A stretch of 32,376 nucleotides of DNA from a virus (IMGVR_UViG_3300030107_001796:1-32376); one strand, 5' to 3'; shown: positions 17,197 through 23,799, counted from the first letter of the stretch. Numbers and translations are program-made. Notes: generated by a model not told the origin, from the letters alone.

Positions 17197-19106
17197 TACC
17201 AAAAAACCTCGTTGTACTCGCTCTGTTTGTAATAACTATAACTTGGAGTATAGTCGTTCTCTGCTTCGGCTAACATCATTTTTACGTTGGTACGTATACG
17301 TTTCATTGGGAACCAACTTGCCATAACTAAGTCAGTTTTTGTTTTAACATTTCTACTGTTGCTTGCACCTGCCTGACTAAAATAAATTAATTGTTGTCTC
17401 AGTATATTTACTTTTCTTTTTGTTAATTGATCTCCCCAAGCTAAATTAATTTTTCCACTTTCATAGAGACCTACCATACTGGTAACACCAAAGATTGGAT
17501 CCCATTTGTTTTTATATGTTTGATGTCCTTCTATTCTTACATTGTTATTAGCTGCCCACATCTTGATATCTCTATCTTGTCCTATAGCTCTTTGGAATCC
17601 ATTTTCTTCTATAACCCAATGTGATAACCAATACTTCTCATGCCATTCTTTCATTAGCTTATGTGCTTTTTGAATACCTCCGCCTTGATCATTTCTTACA
17701 TCAACTAACCATAACTGTTGTGTTTTAATATTATAGGCCCATAGAACTGCTGCTTGATATCCCGTACTAGCAGGATCGAGTCCTGCAATTAATGTTGTAT
17801 GTGGTGGTACATCTCCTAGTTTTCTTGATTTGTCTAAACAACCATCTATCATCTCTGCAGTAAATAAACTCATACCATCTGGTACAGCTTTATTAAGATA
17901 TACCATTTCAAATATATTTCTACCACCTGTTGTCTCTGCTGCAGCTAATTGTTCAATTAACCACTTATGCGAACGTTTGTTCGACCACAACATGTGGTCT
18001 GTATGGTCTAACTCTGTATCTTCTAAAGGTATTTCTAAGTCATGCGCACGGTCTACTATAGATTCCCATGCTTCGTTATTTAAGAGATGATGGTAAAGAT
18101 CGTCTGGGTGTTGTCTTGATCCAATGACAACCATTCCTGTATGTTCTTCTTTTCTTGATTGTAGCGTTGTGGTCCACCAGTTCCTGGTGTTTTCTCTAGC
18201 ACTTGGTTGCACAGTTGAGCCATGATCTTCGATGTCGTCTGCGATAATAAGGTCTGCGTCTCTGGAAAGGATCTTACCTCCTTTTCCAATAGCGACAAGA
18301 GTTGGCGACTTAATACCAGAGACTGTTCTAGTTGCAACAGTAAATTGACTGGACGACCAACTTTTTCCAGAGCGATTCTGTGGTCTAAATCCGTCCCAAT
18401 CTCCAAAGTCATTTATTAATCCTTCATTATTTTCTAAGGTATCTAGCACTGCTCCGACTGAGTTCTTCGCAATGTCTTCATTTCCTCCGCACCACATAAT
18501 ACGTATGTTCGGGTTCTTACATATCATATACACACAAAAGTGTGTGAGCAAGTCTGTCTTTCCATGTCTTGGTGGCGACAAGATCATTAGTCTTTTCCCA
18601 AACTCTATACTATCTAGTATAGCCTGTATCCACTTCTGTTGGAAATCAGGGGTTTCATATTTTACACCTTGCTCCGTCAAGAAGTACTCGTCTCTAAATT
18701 TTAAGAAATCATCTAATCTTGCCTGTATTTTGAGCGGATCTTTCTGCTTCGACTCCTTTTCCTTTTCCTTCGCAACGTCCTCTATATAGGCCGCCATCGA
18801 CCTTGTTACTGTTGCTAGGGAGCAACCTAAAATGTCTGCTATTTCAGACTTAGTTTTCTTCCCATCTAAAATGTCGTTAAAAAAATTTTTGTTTTTCATC
18901 AAGGCATAGTAATTGCCTCTTCTTCTCTGTACAGTGGGATCTATCTCTTTGACCACCTGTACGTCACTAGCGCTCTTTTTAGCTCTATATGCACGTACTT
19001 TAGTGTTGTTAGCACACTTGTCCCCACAATACTTTCTTCGACCTTCTGGTAAAGGATTTAAGCAGCTACTGTCCGTACAGATAGTGATTTTTTCTTTGTT
19101 TGACAT
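17196..19106 (-). CDS. terL: Terminase large subunit with N-terminal zinc and HTH motifs
   Basis: This is the ATP-driven DNA packaging motor and nuclease. Walker A is SPPRHGKT at residues 177-184 and Walker B is LIIADDIED near 286-294. A GSRQHPDD coupling motif follows. The RNase H-like nuclease shows AGLDPASTGY, VIEENG and KTDLVMASWF with its acidic residues. Unusually, residues 10-31 hold four cysteines (C10, C15, C27, C31) and residues 83-108 a helix-turn-helix (KSEIADILGCSLATVTRSMA). These look like DNA-recognition parts normally found in the small subunit, and no separate small terminase gene is visible nearby. I place the start at ATG 19106; an in-frame ATG at 19175 would add 23 residues across an operator-like palindrome. 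Confidence 0.9.
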   Translation of the reverse strand: MSNKEKITICTDSSCLNPLPEGRRKYCGDKCANNTKVRAYRAKKSASDVQVVKEIDPTVQRRRGNYYALMKNKNFFNDILDGKKTKSEIADILGCSLATVTRSMAAYIEDVAKEKEKESKQKDPLKIQARLDDFLKFRDEYFLTEQGVKYETPDFQQKWIQAILDSIEFGKRLMILSPPRHGKTDLLTHFCVYMICKNPNIRIMWCGGNEDIAKNSVGAVLDTLENNEGLINDFGDWDGFRPQNRSGKSWSSSQFTVATRTVSGIKSPTLVAIGKGGKILSRDADLIIADDIEDHGSTVQPSARENTRNWWTTTLQSRKEEHTGMVVIGSRQHPDDLYHHLLNNEAWESIVDRAHDLEIPLEDTELDHTDHMLWSNKRSHKWLIEQLAAAETTGGRNIFEMVYLNKAVPDGMSLFTAEMIDGCLDKSRKLGDVPPHTTLIAGLDPASTGYQAAVLWAYNIKTQQLWLVDVRNDQGGGIQKAHKLMKEWHEKYWLSHWVIEENGFQRAIGQDRDIKMWAANNNVRIEGHQTYKNKWDPIFGVTSMVGLYESGKINLAWGDQLTKRKVNILRQQLIYFSQAGASNSRNVKTKTDLVMASWFPMKRIRTNVKMMLAEAENDYTPSYSYYKQSEYNEVFW

Positions 19107-19111
19107 ACCTA

Positions 19112-19130
19112 TATGATATAGTGTATCATA
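19112..19130. promoter_or_regulatory. Inverted repeat just before the terminase start (candidate operator)
   Basis: TATGATA and TATCATA form a perfect 7 bp inverted repeat with a 5 base spacer, ending 6 bases before the terminase ATG. On the minus strand TATGAT could also serve as a -10 element, although I see no good -35. The ten-mer GATATAGTGT inside it recurs in inverted orientation at 19408-19417. The spacing suggests a protein-binding site controlling the late operon. Confidence 0.4.
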
Positions 19131-19138
19131 AGTTTTTA

Positions 19139-19246
19139 TTACGGGATAACTATTACGGAACTCCTGCCTATACAAGTTTCGTAAGATAACGATTCGAAAA
19201 CACAGGGTAGGCCTGGCAGGTCCGCCTCATTCATGGGTTGAGCCAT
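19139..19246 (-). CDS. Possible 35-residue leader ORF upstream of terminase
   Basis: ATG 19246 opens a 35-codon frame (MAQPMNEADLPGLPCVFESL and on) ending at TAA 19139, 32 bases before the terminase start. The ribosome site is weak (GAG 4 bases upstream). The frame crosses a stretch with more G+C than the genes around it, and a longer reading of the terminase frame overlaps it. It could be a leader peptide or chance. Confidence 0.25.
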   Translation of the reverse strand: MAQPMNEADLPGLPCVFESLSYETCIGRSSVIVIP

Positions 19247-19379
19247 ATTGCTCACATTTTATTTTTAATTATTGTAGAGAGAGAGACGATTCGTCACTAA
19301 ATAGTTCAAAAACTGGTTTGGGTTGGGAGTGACACAGGGTTAGCTATATACGATCCACGAACACGGCTCCCGTCCATTA

Positions 19380-19420
19380 CAAGATAATACTTTTACTGCT
19401 TGCAGTAACACTATATCTTG
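19380..19420. repeat. Long imperfect hairpin between terminase and tRNA-like RNA
   Basis: CAAGATA at 19380-19386 pairs with TATCTTG at 19414-19420, and inside it TTACTG pairs with CAGTAA around a 4 base loop. The right arm contains ACACTATATC, the inverted copy of the ten-mer near the terminase start. No U-tract follows on either strand, so it is more likely a protein-binding or RNA structure than a terminator. Confidence 0.4.
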
Positions 19421-19433
19421 TACATACTACATC

Positions 19434-19465
19434 TAGTGTACACCATATATGGTATAATGTACACT
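19434..19465 (+). promoter_or_regulatory. Promoter with symmetric operator upstream of tRNA-like RNA
   Basis: A perfect TATAAT at 19453-19458 ends 7 bases before the first G of the tRNA-like element. It is embedded in a perfect 8 bp inverted repeat, AGTGTACA at 19434-19441 and TGTACACT at 19458-19465, with the palindrome ACCATATATGGT at 19442-19453 between the arms. No consensus -35 lies at 17 bases. A regulator bound to this symmetric site would block or recruit polymerase. Confidence 0.55.
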
Positions 19466-19545
19466 GGGGGTGATCTGGTAGGCGTTAGGTCTAGTTGTCC
19501 CAAACATCACATCTAACTACTCGGGTTCAAATCCCGACACCTCCA
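19466..19545 (+). ncRNA. tRNA-like RNA resembling the tmRNA tRNA-like domain, no anticodon arm
   Basis: GGGGGTG at 19466-19472 pairs with CACCTCC at 19538-19544 as a 7 bp acceptor stem, followed by A as discriminator; CCA is not encoded. The T arm is perfect: TCGGG, loop TTCAAAT, CCCGA. The third acceptor pair is G-U and the discriminator is A, the known alanine identity set. After the acceptor comes ATCTGGTAGGC, very like the degenerate D loop of tmRNA (GGGGCTGATTCTGG in E. coli). Instead of an anticodon arm there is a 7 bp stem, GTTAGGT with ATCTAAC, around a 20 base loop. There is no room for a tag reading frame. It may be a charged decoy, a tmRNA relic or a divergent tRNA. Confidence 0.55.
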
Positions 19546-19585
19546 CTTACCAATTAAACATTGATCTATACATATATATTTCTTG

Positions 19586-19760
19586 CGCCCGCCAGATTGA
19601 CCTATGCGGGTTTGAATCCATATCGTGCATGTGTGCGGGGTTGTGAGTACGTACTGCGCTGATTCGTACACGTATTCGGCAGTCCTGCTCCGTTATGCGT
19701 TCGCCTGCACATAGTCCAGATTCTTTTAATCGAAACAGACGGCCGGGCAGTTTAAATCAA
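19586..19760. other. GC-rich structured non-coding block
   Basis: This stretch is about half G+C in an AT-rich genome and encodes no convincing protein. It holds several inverted repeats: CCCGC with GCGGG near 19589-19611, ATGTG at 19629-19633 with CACAT at 19708-19712, and, nested in the latter, ACTGC at 19653-19657 with GCAGT at 19679-19683. High G+C with nested pairing in an AT-rich genome is typical of structured RNA. It could also hold a packaging or replication signal. I cannot assign a strand. Confidence 0.35.
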
Positions 19761-19883
19761 TAAGAAGTTAAAGAAGGTTAGCAGTAAGCAAGGAGTATAA
19801 GTCCAATGTATATAGGCTTTAAATATTTATACTTGTTTAGATCGTTAGGAGTTTTCTTTCAATGCGCCTTTAATCATTAACAT

Positions 19884-19908
19884 AAGAAAAAGCGGACTCT
19901 CGTCCGCT
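19884..19908 (-). terminator. Rho-independent terminator of the small-gene operon
   Basis: AGCGGAC and GTCCGCT form a perfect 7 bp stem with a 4 base loop at 19891-19908. On the minus strand it is followed by TTTTCTT at 19890-19884. It lies 68 bases beyond the stop of the last small gene, in the direction of transcription. Confidence 0.85.
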
Positions 19909-19975
19909 CTCTCTACCTTGTAACCCGTACTAACAAAAGGGCTATTTGAAGTAATAGACAATTACAAGGATTTAA

Positions 19976-20119
19976 TTATATTGCCTCTGCACAATCCCAA
20001 CAAATGAGCTTTTTAACACCTTTAATAAATATTGTTAAAGCGCTCCATTTTACTTTTTTATTACACTTAAAGCAGTTATAGGATTTTTCTTCTTGTATAA
20101 CATAAAATGTTTCTGACAT
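19976..20119 (-). CDS. Small zinc-binding protein (47 aa), last gene of operon
   Basis: AGGAG lies 10 bases before ATG 20119. The 47-residue product has two CxxC pairs, NCFKCNKK near residue 16 and ICWDCAEA near residue 40, enough for one zinc ribbon, with a basic segment between them. Zinc ribbons of this size often act in nucleic acid or protein binding. It is the last gene before the operon terminator. Specific function unknown. Confidence 0.65.
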   Translation of the reverse strand: MSETFYVIQEEKSYNCFKCNKKVKWSALTIFIKGVKKLICWDCAEAI

Positions 20120-20157
20120 TTTAATATATCTCCTTCTAATATAAATTATAGACGTTA

Positions 20158-20730
20158 TTACTCTGTTTCGCAGTCTTCATGTGAATATTCTTCTAACTCA
20201 TAACAGCAGTCGTCACACATCTTAGGCTTGCAACATTCGGGATAGTCCCCGTTGCATTCGTCATGGTAATCAATCGTTATAACTTCATTAGGATTTCTAG
20301 GAATCTTGGTCACATAATATAATAAACGGTCAACTGCTAGAAAACCGCTCTCTATTCCTTCAAAACTCCCGCTTGCGTGAATCTCTGTCCATATATTTAA
20401 TTCATTCTGGCTTTTAACGTACTCTAAATCTTCCCCGTAAGTCTCAAACATTCCCATTACTTCTTTGTAAAATATCCATGAGACCTTAGGCCAACGAGTA
20501 TTCCAACCATTTGAGCCGTCTTTTTTTGCCCATTCTATTAATATATTTTCAAAATAATTAGCTAATCGATTCGAAGAATCAAATCGTTTATGAGATATCT
20601 GGGCGTTATCGTCTAAATGGTTTTTAATTGGTTTGTATTTCTTTATCCATTCATCATACGTAATAGAAATTTCAATACTTCCAGTATCTCTTCCAAATAA
20701 TAAAGCGTCTAGCGTCCTACTAATATTCAT
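20158..20730 (-). CDS. Conserved-looking protein with Cys-rich acidic tail (190 aa)
   Basis: The first 150 residues are a mixed, Trp-rich domain (WIFYKEVMGMFETYG and SGSFEGIESGFLAVDRLLYY). The last 35 residues contain seven cysteines in an acidic context (ECNGDYPECCKPKMCDDCC), which could bind zinc or form a metal cluster. It starts 3 bases after the preceding small membrane gene and has GAAGGGA upstream. I do not recognise the family. The Trp-rich domain together with a metal-binding tail suggests a host-directed early protein, but this is inference. Confidence 0.6.
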   Translation of the reverse strand: MNISRTLDALLFGRDTGSIEISITYDEWIKKYKPIKNHLDDNAQISHKRFDSSNRLANYFENILIEWAKKDGSNGWNTRWPKVSWIFYKEVMGMFETYGEDLEYVKSQNELNIWTEIHASGSFEGIESGFLAVDRLLYYVTKIPRNPNEVITIDYHDECNGDYPECCKPKMCDDCCYELEEYSHEDCETE

Positions 20731-20733
20731 AAG

Positions 20734-20898
20734 CTAAGCCGTCCCTTCTCTCTGGTATTCCTCAAACTCATCGCCAATATAATTAATATATTCATATAAC
20801 TGTATCTGTGTCTTTATTAATTCTTTGCGTGTGTACCAAGCATAAACAACAAAGAAAGAATGAGAAACAATTAATAATAAAATGAATGCGTTAAACAT
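20734..20898 (-). CDS. Single-pass membrane peptide (54 aa)
   Basis: The first 20 residues are strongly hydrophobic (MFNAFILLLIVSHSFFVVYA), followed by WYTRKELIK as a positive-inside stop and an acidic helix ending EYQREGTA. GAAGGGAG lies 8 bases before ATG 20898, and the start overlaps the upstream gene by 8 bases, a strong sign that it is real. It would sit in the host membrane with its C terminus in the cytoplasm. Function unknown. Confidence 0.65.
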   Translation of the reverse strand: MFNAFILLLIVSHSFFVVYAWYTRKELIKTQIQLYEYINYIGDEFEEYQREGTA

Positions 20899-21109
20899 TT
20901 TGCATGCTCCCTTCTAAATCTTTTTTAAACATTCTTACTGCGTCCCGCCTTCCATATCCCATATATTTCATTTTAAAATCACTATCCATGTGAGATATTT
21001 CTAACGTACCAGACGGATAGTACTCATACATTATATATAAATTGGTAGATTTAATTAGTTTAGGATAATTTGTATATAGTTTTTTATTTAGATCGTTTTG
21101 CTTTTTCAT
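20891..21109 (-). CDS. Small unknown protein (72 aa)
   Basis: A compact 72-residue product with a Lys/Asn-rich start and a core of strands (TNLYIMYEYYPSGTLEISHM), then a basic helix (GYGRRDAVRMFKKDLEGSM). The layout, sheet followed by helix, is typical of small phage proteins of unknown role. It overlaps the upstream gene by 1 base and the downstream one by 8 bases, so it is translationally coupled. No motif recognised. Confidence 0.6.
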   Translation of the reverse strand: MKKQNDLNKKLYTNYPKLIKSTNLYIMYEYYPSGTLEISHMDSDFKMKYMGYGRRDAVRMFKKDLEGSMQNV

Positions 21110-21708
21110 TAGTTGTCACCATTCCAAACATAATATTTATTCATATATTCTTCTATGCGATAACTATCCTTCATCATTCTTATTACTTTTTTATCATCAA
21201 TGTATGGCTCGATAGTATCCCATAGACTTGGGTTTTCTATTTCTATATTCCTAAGTCCTAGATTATCCATACCAACATCTAATAAATGCTCGTCAACATC
21301 TTGCATGTAGTCAAATGATACAACAGAGCAATGAAAATTCTCCCATGTGTCAGAATCTAAGTCCGCAGAATAAAAATAATTATTTCTAAAAACTGCAAGC
21401 GCTCCAACGTCTTCAACGTCACTTAATTTTTTTACTAGATTAAAAATTAATTCTGGTTGGTCGTACTCTTCAACTTTTATACATTCATAATCGGAAATAA
21501 AGACTTCTTCTCCGTCACATAGATTAGGCATATTTCCTGCCTTCTTGTGTATCTCTTCAATACTCATGGCTTTTTTTATTTCTTTTAATGTTGTCTTCTC
21601 GTTTACTTGGTACCAATAGAATGTTAAATATCCCATGTTGTAACAAGCCAAACAAGTCGGACAAATAGAGAAAGACTTTTGCACTTCTTCTTTTTCTTTA
21701 ACTCCCAT
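21109..21708 (-). CDS. Unknown protein with N-terminal cysteines (199 aa)
   Basis: The N terminus carries CPTCLAC at about residues 18-24, a possible half zinc site, with another cysteine (NLCDGEEVF) near residue 64. The rest is acidic with alternating strands and helices (SDVEDVGALAVFRNNYFY and NIEIENPSLWDTIEPYI). The start lies inside the end of the upstream 57-residue gene. I recognise no family. As it is one of the largest proteins of this part of the operon, it may carry an enzyme or inhibitor function, but nothing in the sequence shows which. Confidence 0.6.
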   Translation of the reverse strand: MGVKEKEEVQKSFSICPTCLACYNMGYLTFYWYQVNEKTTLKEIKKAMSIEEIHKKAGNMPNLCDGEEVFISDYECIKVEEYDQPELIFNLVKKLSDVEDVGALAVFRNNYFYSADLDSDTWENFHCSVVSFDYMQDVDEHLLDVGMDNLGLRNIEIENPSLWDTIEPYIDDKKVIRMMKDSYRIEEYMNKYYVWNGDN

Positions 21709-21871
21709 TATTAACCGCCCAGTGTACTAAACACTTATTATTTTTGTTTACATATTGGACGCTTACAAATGGTCTTCCAAATTCTTTTACCGCCTTCTTT
21801 AGTCCTTTACCTTTAGCGGAAATAGTCTCGACTCCTTCCGTTGTTGTAAAGTTATATTCGTATCGTTTCAT
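21698..21871 (-). CDS. Small basic protein (57 aa), first gene after internal promoter
   Basis: GGAAGGAG lies 9 bases before ATG 21871. The product begins MKRYEYNFTTTEGVETISAK and continues with GLKKAVKEFGRPFVSVQYVN. The pattern of strand, Lys-rich helix and strand resembles small single-domain phage proteins with a DUF-like alpha/beta fold. Its stop overlaps the next start by 11 bases. A promoter-like sequence lies about 45 bases upstream. Function unknown. Confidence 0.65.
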   Translation of the reverse strand: MKRYEYNFTTTEGVETISAKGKGLKKAVKEFGRPFVSVQYVNKNNKCLVHWAVNNGS

Positions 21872-21916
21872 TTTTCCTGTCTCCTTCCAAAGAGATTTAA
21901 TTAGTACTTAATATAT

Positions 21917-21945
21917 ATATTAGGAAAACTTTTTTAAAAAGTCTA
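21917..21945 (-). promoter_or_regulatory. Internal sigma70-type promoter of the small-gene operon
   Basis: On the minus strand TAGACT (21945-21940), a 17 base spacer and TAATAT (21922-21917) match the sigma70 pattern. It lies in a 188 base gap rich in A and T between two gene clusters and would start transcription near 21910, about 40 bases before the 57-residue gene. The gap has no other clear content apart from a repeated AAGCCAT. Confidence 0.5.
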
Positions 21946-22059
21946 TGAATTAAAAAAAATATTTAATTATCTGGGCTACATAGTGAAGGCTCTAAAAACT
22001 TTTCTTTTATATGGCTTTTAAATGGCTTGTTTATTTTTAAAATATTCAATGTTTATAGC

Positions 22060-22317
22060 CTAGCGATTCGAAGGCGGTCGAATCGCTTGACTATTATTCT
22101 TTTTTTCTATCTCTTTTTGGTACGCTAGATAATCTGTTTCCGCCATGAATTGAGTCGCTAACTCGTGATTGTTTTCAAGCTCTTCTAGTTTCGCCTTCAA
22201 CTCGCCAAATTTTATGGAGTAATATTGCTCTATTTGTGAAGATCTAAATTCAAGTAGCTTTAATTCCGACTTTAATTTAGCAACTTCCGACTTTAACTTA
22301 GCTTTAGAGTTTAACAT
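22060..22317 (-). CDS. Small coiled-coil protein (85 aa)
   Basis: Residues 4-50 form a heptad-rich coiled coil (KAKLKSEVAKLKSELKLLEF, then LKAKLEELENNHELATQF), and the C-terminal tail is basic and Pro-rich (KKNNSQAIRPPSNR). It would form dimers or larger bundles. The start overlaps the tiny Cys-rich gene before it by 7 bases. It is followed by a gap holding a promoter, so it ends one sub-cluster. No enzymatic motif. Confidence 0.65.
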   Translation of the reverse strand: MLNSKAKLKSEVAKLKSELKLLEFRSSQIEQYYSIKFGELKAKLEELENNHELATQFMAETDYLAYQKEIEKKNNSQAIRPPSNR

Positions 22318-22397
22318 TTTCCGTCTTTACATGTGTCACAATGATACATGTCTCCGCAACAACTACAAAATTGTTGCTCATCTTCGCAGTTTTTCAT
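22311..22397 (-). CDS. Tiny cysteine-rich peptide (28 aa)
   Basis: GAAGGAG lies 10 bases before ATG 22397. The 28-residue product carries seven cysteines and one histidine: C4, then a CSCCG cluster, then CDTC and a final C. That is enough ligands for one or two zinc ions in a knuckle-like fold. It overlaps genes on both sides (20 and 7 bases). Such peptides are usually missed by gene callers. Function unknown. Confidence 0.55.
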   Translation of the reverse strand: MKNCEDEQQFCSCCGDMYHCDTCKDGKC

Positions 22398-22608
22398 TTG
22401 GTACTAACTCCTTCATTTTCTCTACTAATACATCATTAATTTCTTTTAGTCTCTCATTCTGTTGTTGTAATGCTCTCATTCCTGCCTGGATTTCTCTCCA
22501 TTCAGCACGTTTCCTATGTCTCCAACTACTATCTGCAAAATAATATCCTGCTAATAATCCAAAAGATAAAAACATTAAGCATGCAACTGTATTGATATAA
22601 TAATTCAT
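22378..22608 (-). CDS. Membrane-anchored coiled-coil protein (76 aa)
   Basis: The N terminus holds one hydrophobic helix (INTVACLMFLSFGLLAGYYF, residues 5-24), followed by a basic stretch (SSWRHRKRAEWR) and a coiled coil (ALQQQNERLKEINDVLVEKM). The layout of a short anchor and a long soluble helix resembles an inner-membrane spanin (Rz-like), but the positive charges after the helix predict that the helix end stays in the cytoplasm, and no outer-membrane partner is visible. GAGGAGGAGGAA gives a very strong ribosome site 7 bases before ATG 22608. Confidence 0.6.
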   Translation of the reverse strand: MNYYINTVACLMFLSFGLLAGYYFADSSWRHRKRAEWREIQAGMRALQQQNERLKEINDVLVEKMKELVPNEKLRR

Positions 22609-22612
22609 TTAT

Positions 22613-22795
22613 TTATTCCTCCTCCTCTAACTTATCCTCGTGTTTAAATGTTGTTTTGTTTGTTGTGTCTACAACATCAATCCAAGCTACATAACCGCCT
22701 AAAGAATTGCTTACTGTTTTAAGTAACTCTTGATAAGTGTTTAAGTGTTTATTATTTTTATCTTGTGTATATGCGTGAATAACTAACTTAGCCAT
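22613..22795 (-). CDS. Small unknown protein (60 aa)
   Basis: The product starts with a strand (AKLVIHAYTQDKN), then a helix (LNTYQELLKTVSNSLGGYVA) and a second strand (WIDVVDTTNKTTFKHED), ending in an acidic tail. The start shares one base with the stop of the preceding gene (TAATG). It looks like a small alpha/beta domain. No motif recognised. Confidence 0.55.
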   Translation of the reverse strand: MAKLVIHAYTQDKNNKHLNTYQELLKTVSNSLGGYVAWIDVVDTTNKTTFKHEDKLEEEE

Positions 22796-22953
22796 TATTT
22801 ATTCTCCAAACTTATGCATACTACTTTGTTTAATAAAAGTTCTTTTTCTCCTTTAAAGTTTTTAGACATAGCTATTTCTTCTGCTTGTTCTTCACTATCA
22901 GCGTCAACAACAACTGATACATAACTTTCTATTTCAACATAATATTTATTCAT
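22795..22953 (-). CDS. DpnD/PcfM-like small protein (52 aa)
   Basis: The segment YYVEIESYVSVVVDADSEEQ followed by AEEIA matches the strand, loop and helix pattern of the DpnD/PcfM-type small domain, in which a strand pair is followed by a helix rich in Glu and Ala. The gene fills the gap between the clamp-like gene (3 bases upstream) and the next small gene (TAATG overlap), which supports it. The role of this family in phages is unknown. Family call is by pattern only. Confidence 0.55.
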   Translation of the reverse strand: MNKYYVEIESYVSVVVDADSEEQAEEIAMSKNFKGEKELLLNKVVCISLENK

Positions 22954-22956
22954 TAT

Positions 22957-23799
22957 TTATTCCTTTTCTTTTTCTCGAATAGGCATGATAGCTGTCCTTC
23001 TCCAGATAGAATTGTCATTACTCTCTGTTGTGTCTTTAGATATAACTGCACAACTGTTATAGAATCCTTCTCCTTTTTCTATTCTTACCTTGTCAGTATG
23101 TAATGGAGCGTTCCCGTTGTTATATCTCATTAACTTCATAGCGTCTTCAAAGTACTGCGGTCTATACAACATTTCTTCAATAGGTGTATGAGTATCGAGA
23201 TCTTTGAATAAATCCATGACTCCTTCGAGTAGCAAGTCGACTGATTGTTTAGTCTTGTCTGCTTTTACTTGTGCATAGTTTTCTTGGTATCCGTCTTTAA
23301 CCCATAGTCCAAACTTGTCTGCTGTATAAACCAATTGCTCACAAATTAAATAACCTAGCTGATAAGCTCCTAATAATTCATGGTTACCAAATATTCTCAT
23401 GTAAGTATGTCCGTCTACTTGTGTCTTACTAAAAGTTTTTAATGTCCAATCTAAAACTTTTTTAAAATCATAAGTGTTCATACTTGCGCATATAACTTCG
23501 AAGTCTTTAGTGTCACTACCTTCGTGAATGTTATTAACTGTTGTTGTTGCATTCTGCGGTTTGTTAACTGCATTGTAATACATGATTGTTTTTCTTTTAC
23601 CTTCTGTTGGTAACTTAACTGCTCCAACTCTGTAACTATCAGTAGTCCATGCAATAGTTTCATCTGGTCTAATAACTAGATTCATAACGTTACGTGAATT
23701 TGTATGAGAAGTCTTAGTAGTTTTCTCCGCATGTGTTGTTAATTGTTTTAACAATTTTATATCGTTGTAATCTACTGCTATATGTGTATCTATGTACAT
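22957..23799 (-). CDS. DnaN-like sliding clamp, divergent and short (280 aa)
   Basis: Two features point to the beta clamp family. Residues near 53-62 read TTDSYRVGAVKL, like the aTDshRLa strand of clamp domain I. The C-terminal part has RPQYFEDAMKLMRYN, then a strand region ending RRTAIMPIR, which mirrors the FNpryLLDaL and IMPMR/L end of DnaN. The product is about 90 residues shorter than a bacterial clamp of about 366, so one domain may be reduced. It would tether a polymerase, nuclease or mismatch protein to DNA. GGAAGG lies 6 bases before ATG 23799. No polymerase gene is in the window. The call rests on pattern and needs a profile comparison. Confidence 0.55.
   Translation of the reverse strand: MYIDTHIAVDYNDIKLLKQLTTHAEKTTKTSHTNSRNVMNLVIRPDETIAWTTDSYRVGAVKLPTEGKRKTIMYYNAVNKPQNATTTVNNIHEGSDTKDFEVICASMNTYDFKKVLDWTLKTFSKTQVDGHTYMRIFGNHELLGAYQLGYLICEQLVYTADKFGLWVKDGYQENYAQVKADKTKQSVDLLLEGVMDLFKDLDTHTPIEEMLYRPQYFEDAMKLMRYNNGNAPLHTDKVRIEKGEGFYNSCAVISKDTTESNDNSIWRRTAIMPIREKEKE

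Noticed and set aside
18080-18412. Minus-strand 110-codon frame inside the terminase gene
   Set aside because: Out-of-frame reading of the conserved Walker B and coupling region; no independent evidence of translation.
19466-19545. Phage attachment site at the 3' end of a host tmRNA gene
   Set aside because: No integrase in the window, and the presence of a 5' half and a promoter argues for an expressed RNA; kept only as an alternative.
19589-19640. CGGGTTTGAATCC looked like a tRNA T arm
   Set aside because: The stem does not pair beyond two bases and no acceptor stem can be found on either strand.
23478-23663. Minus-strand 61-codon frame inside the clamp-like gene
   Set aside because: Fully nested in another frame of a larger gene, without a ribosome site.
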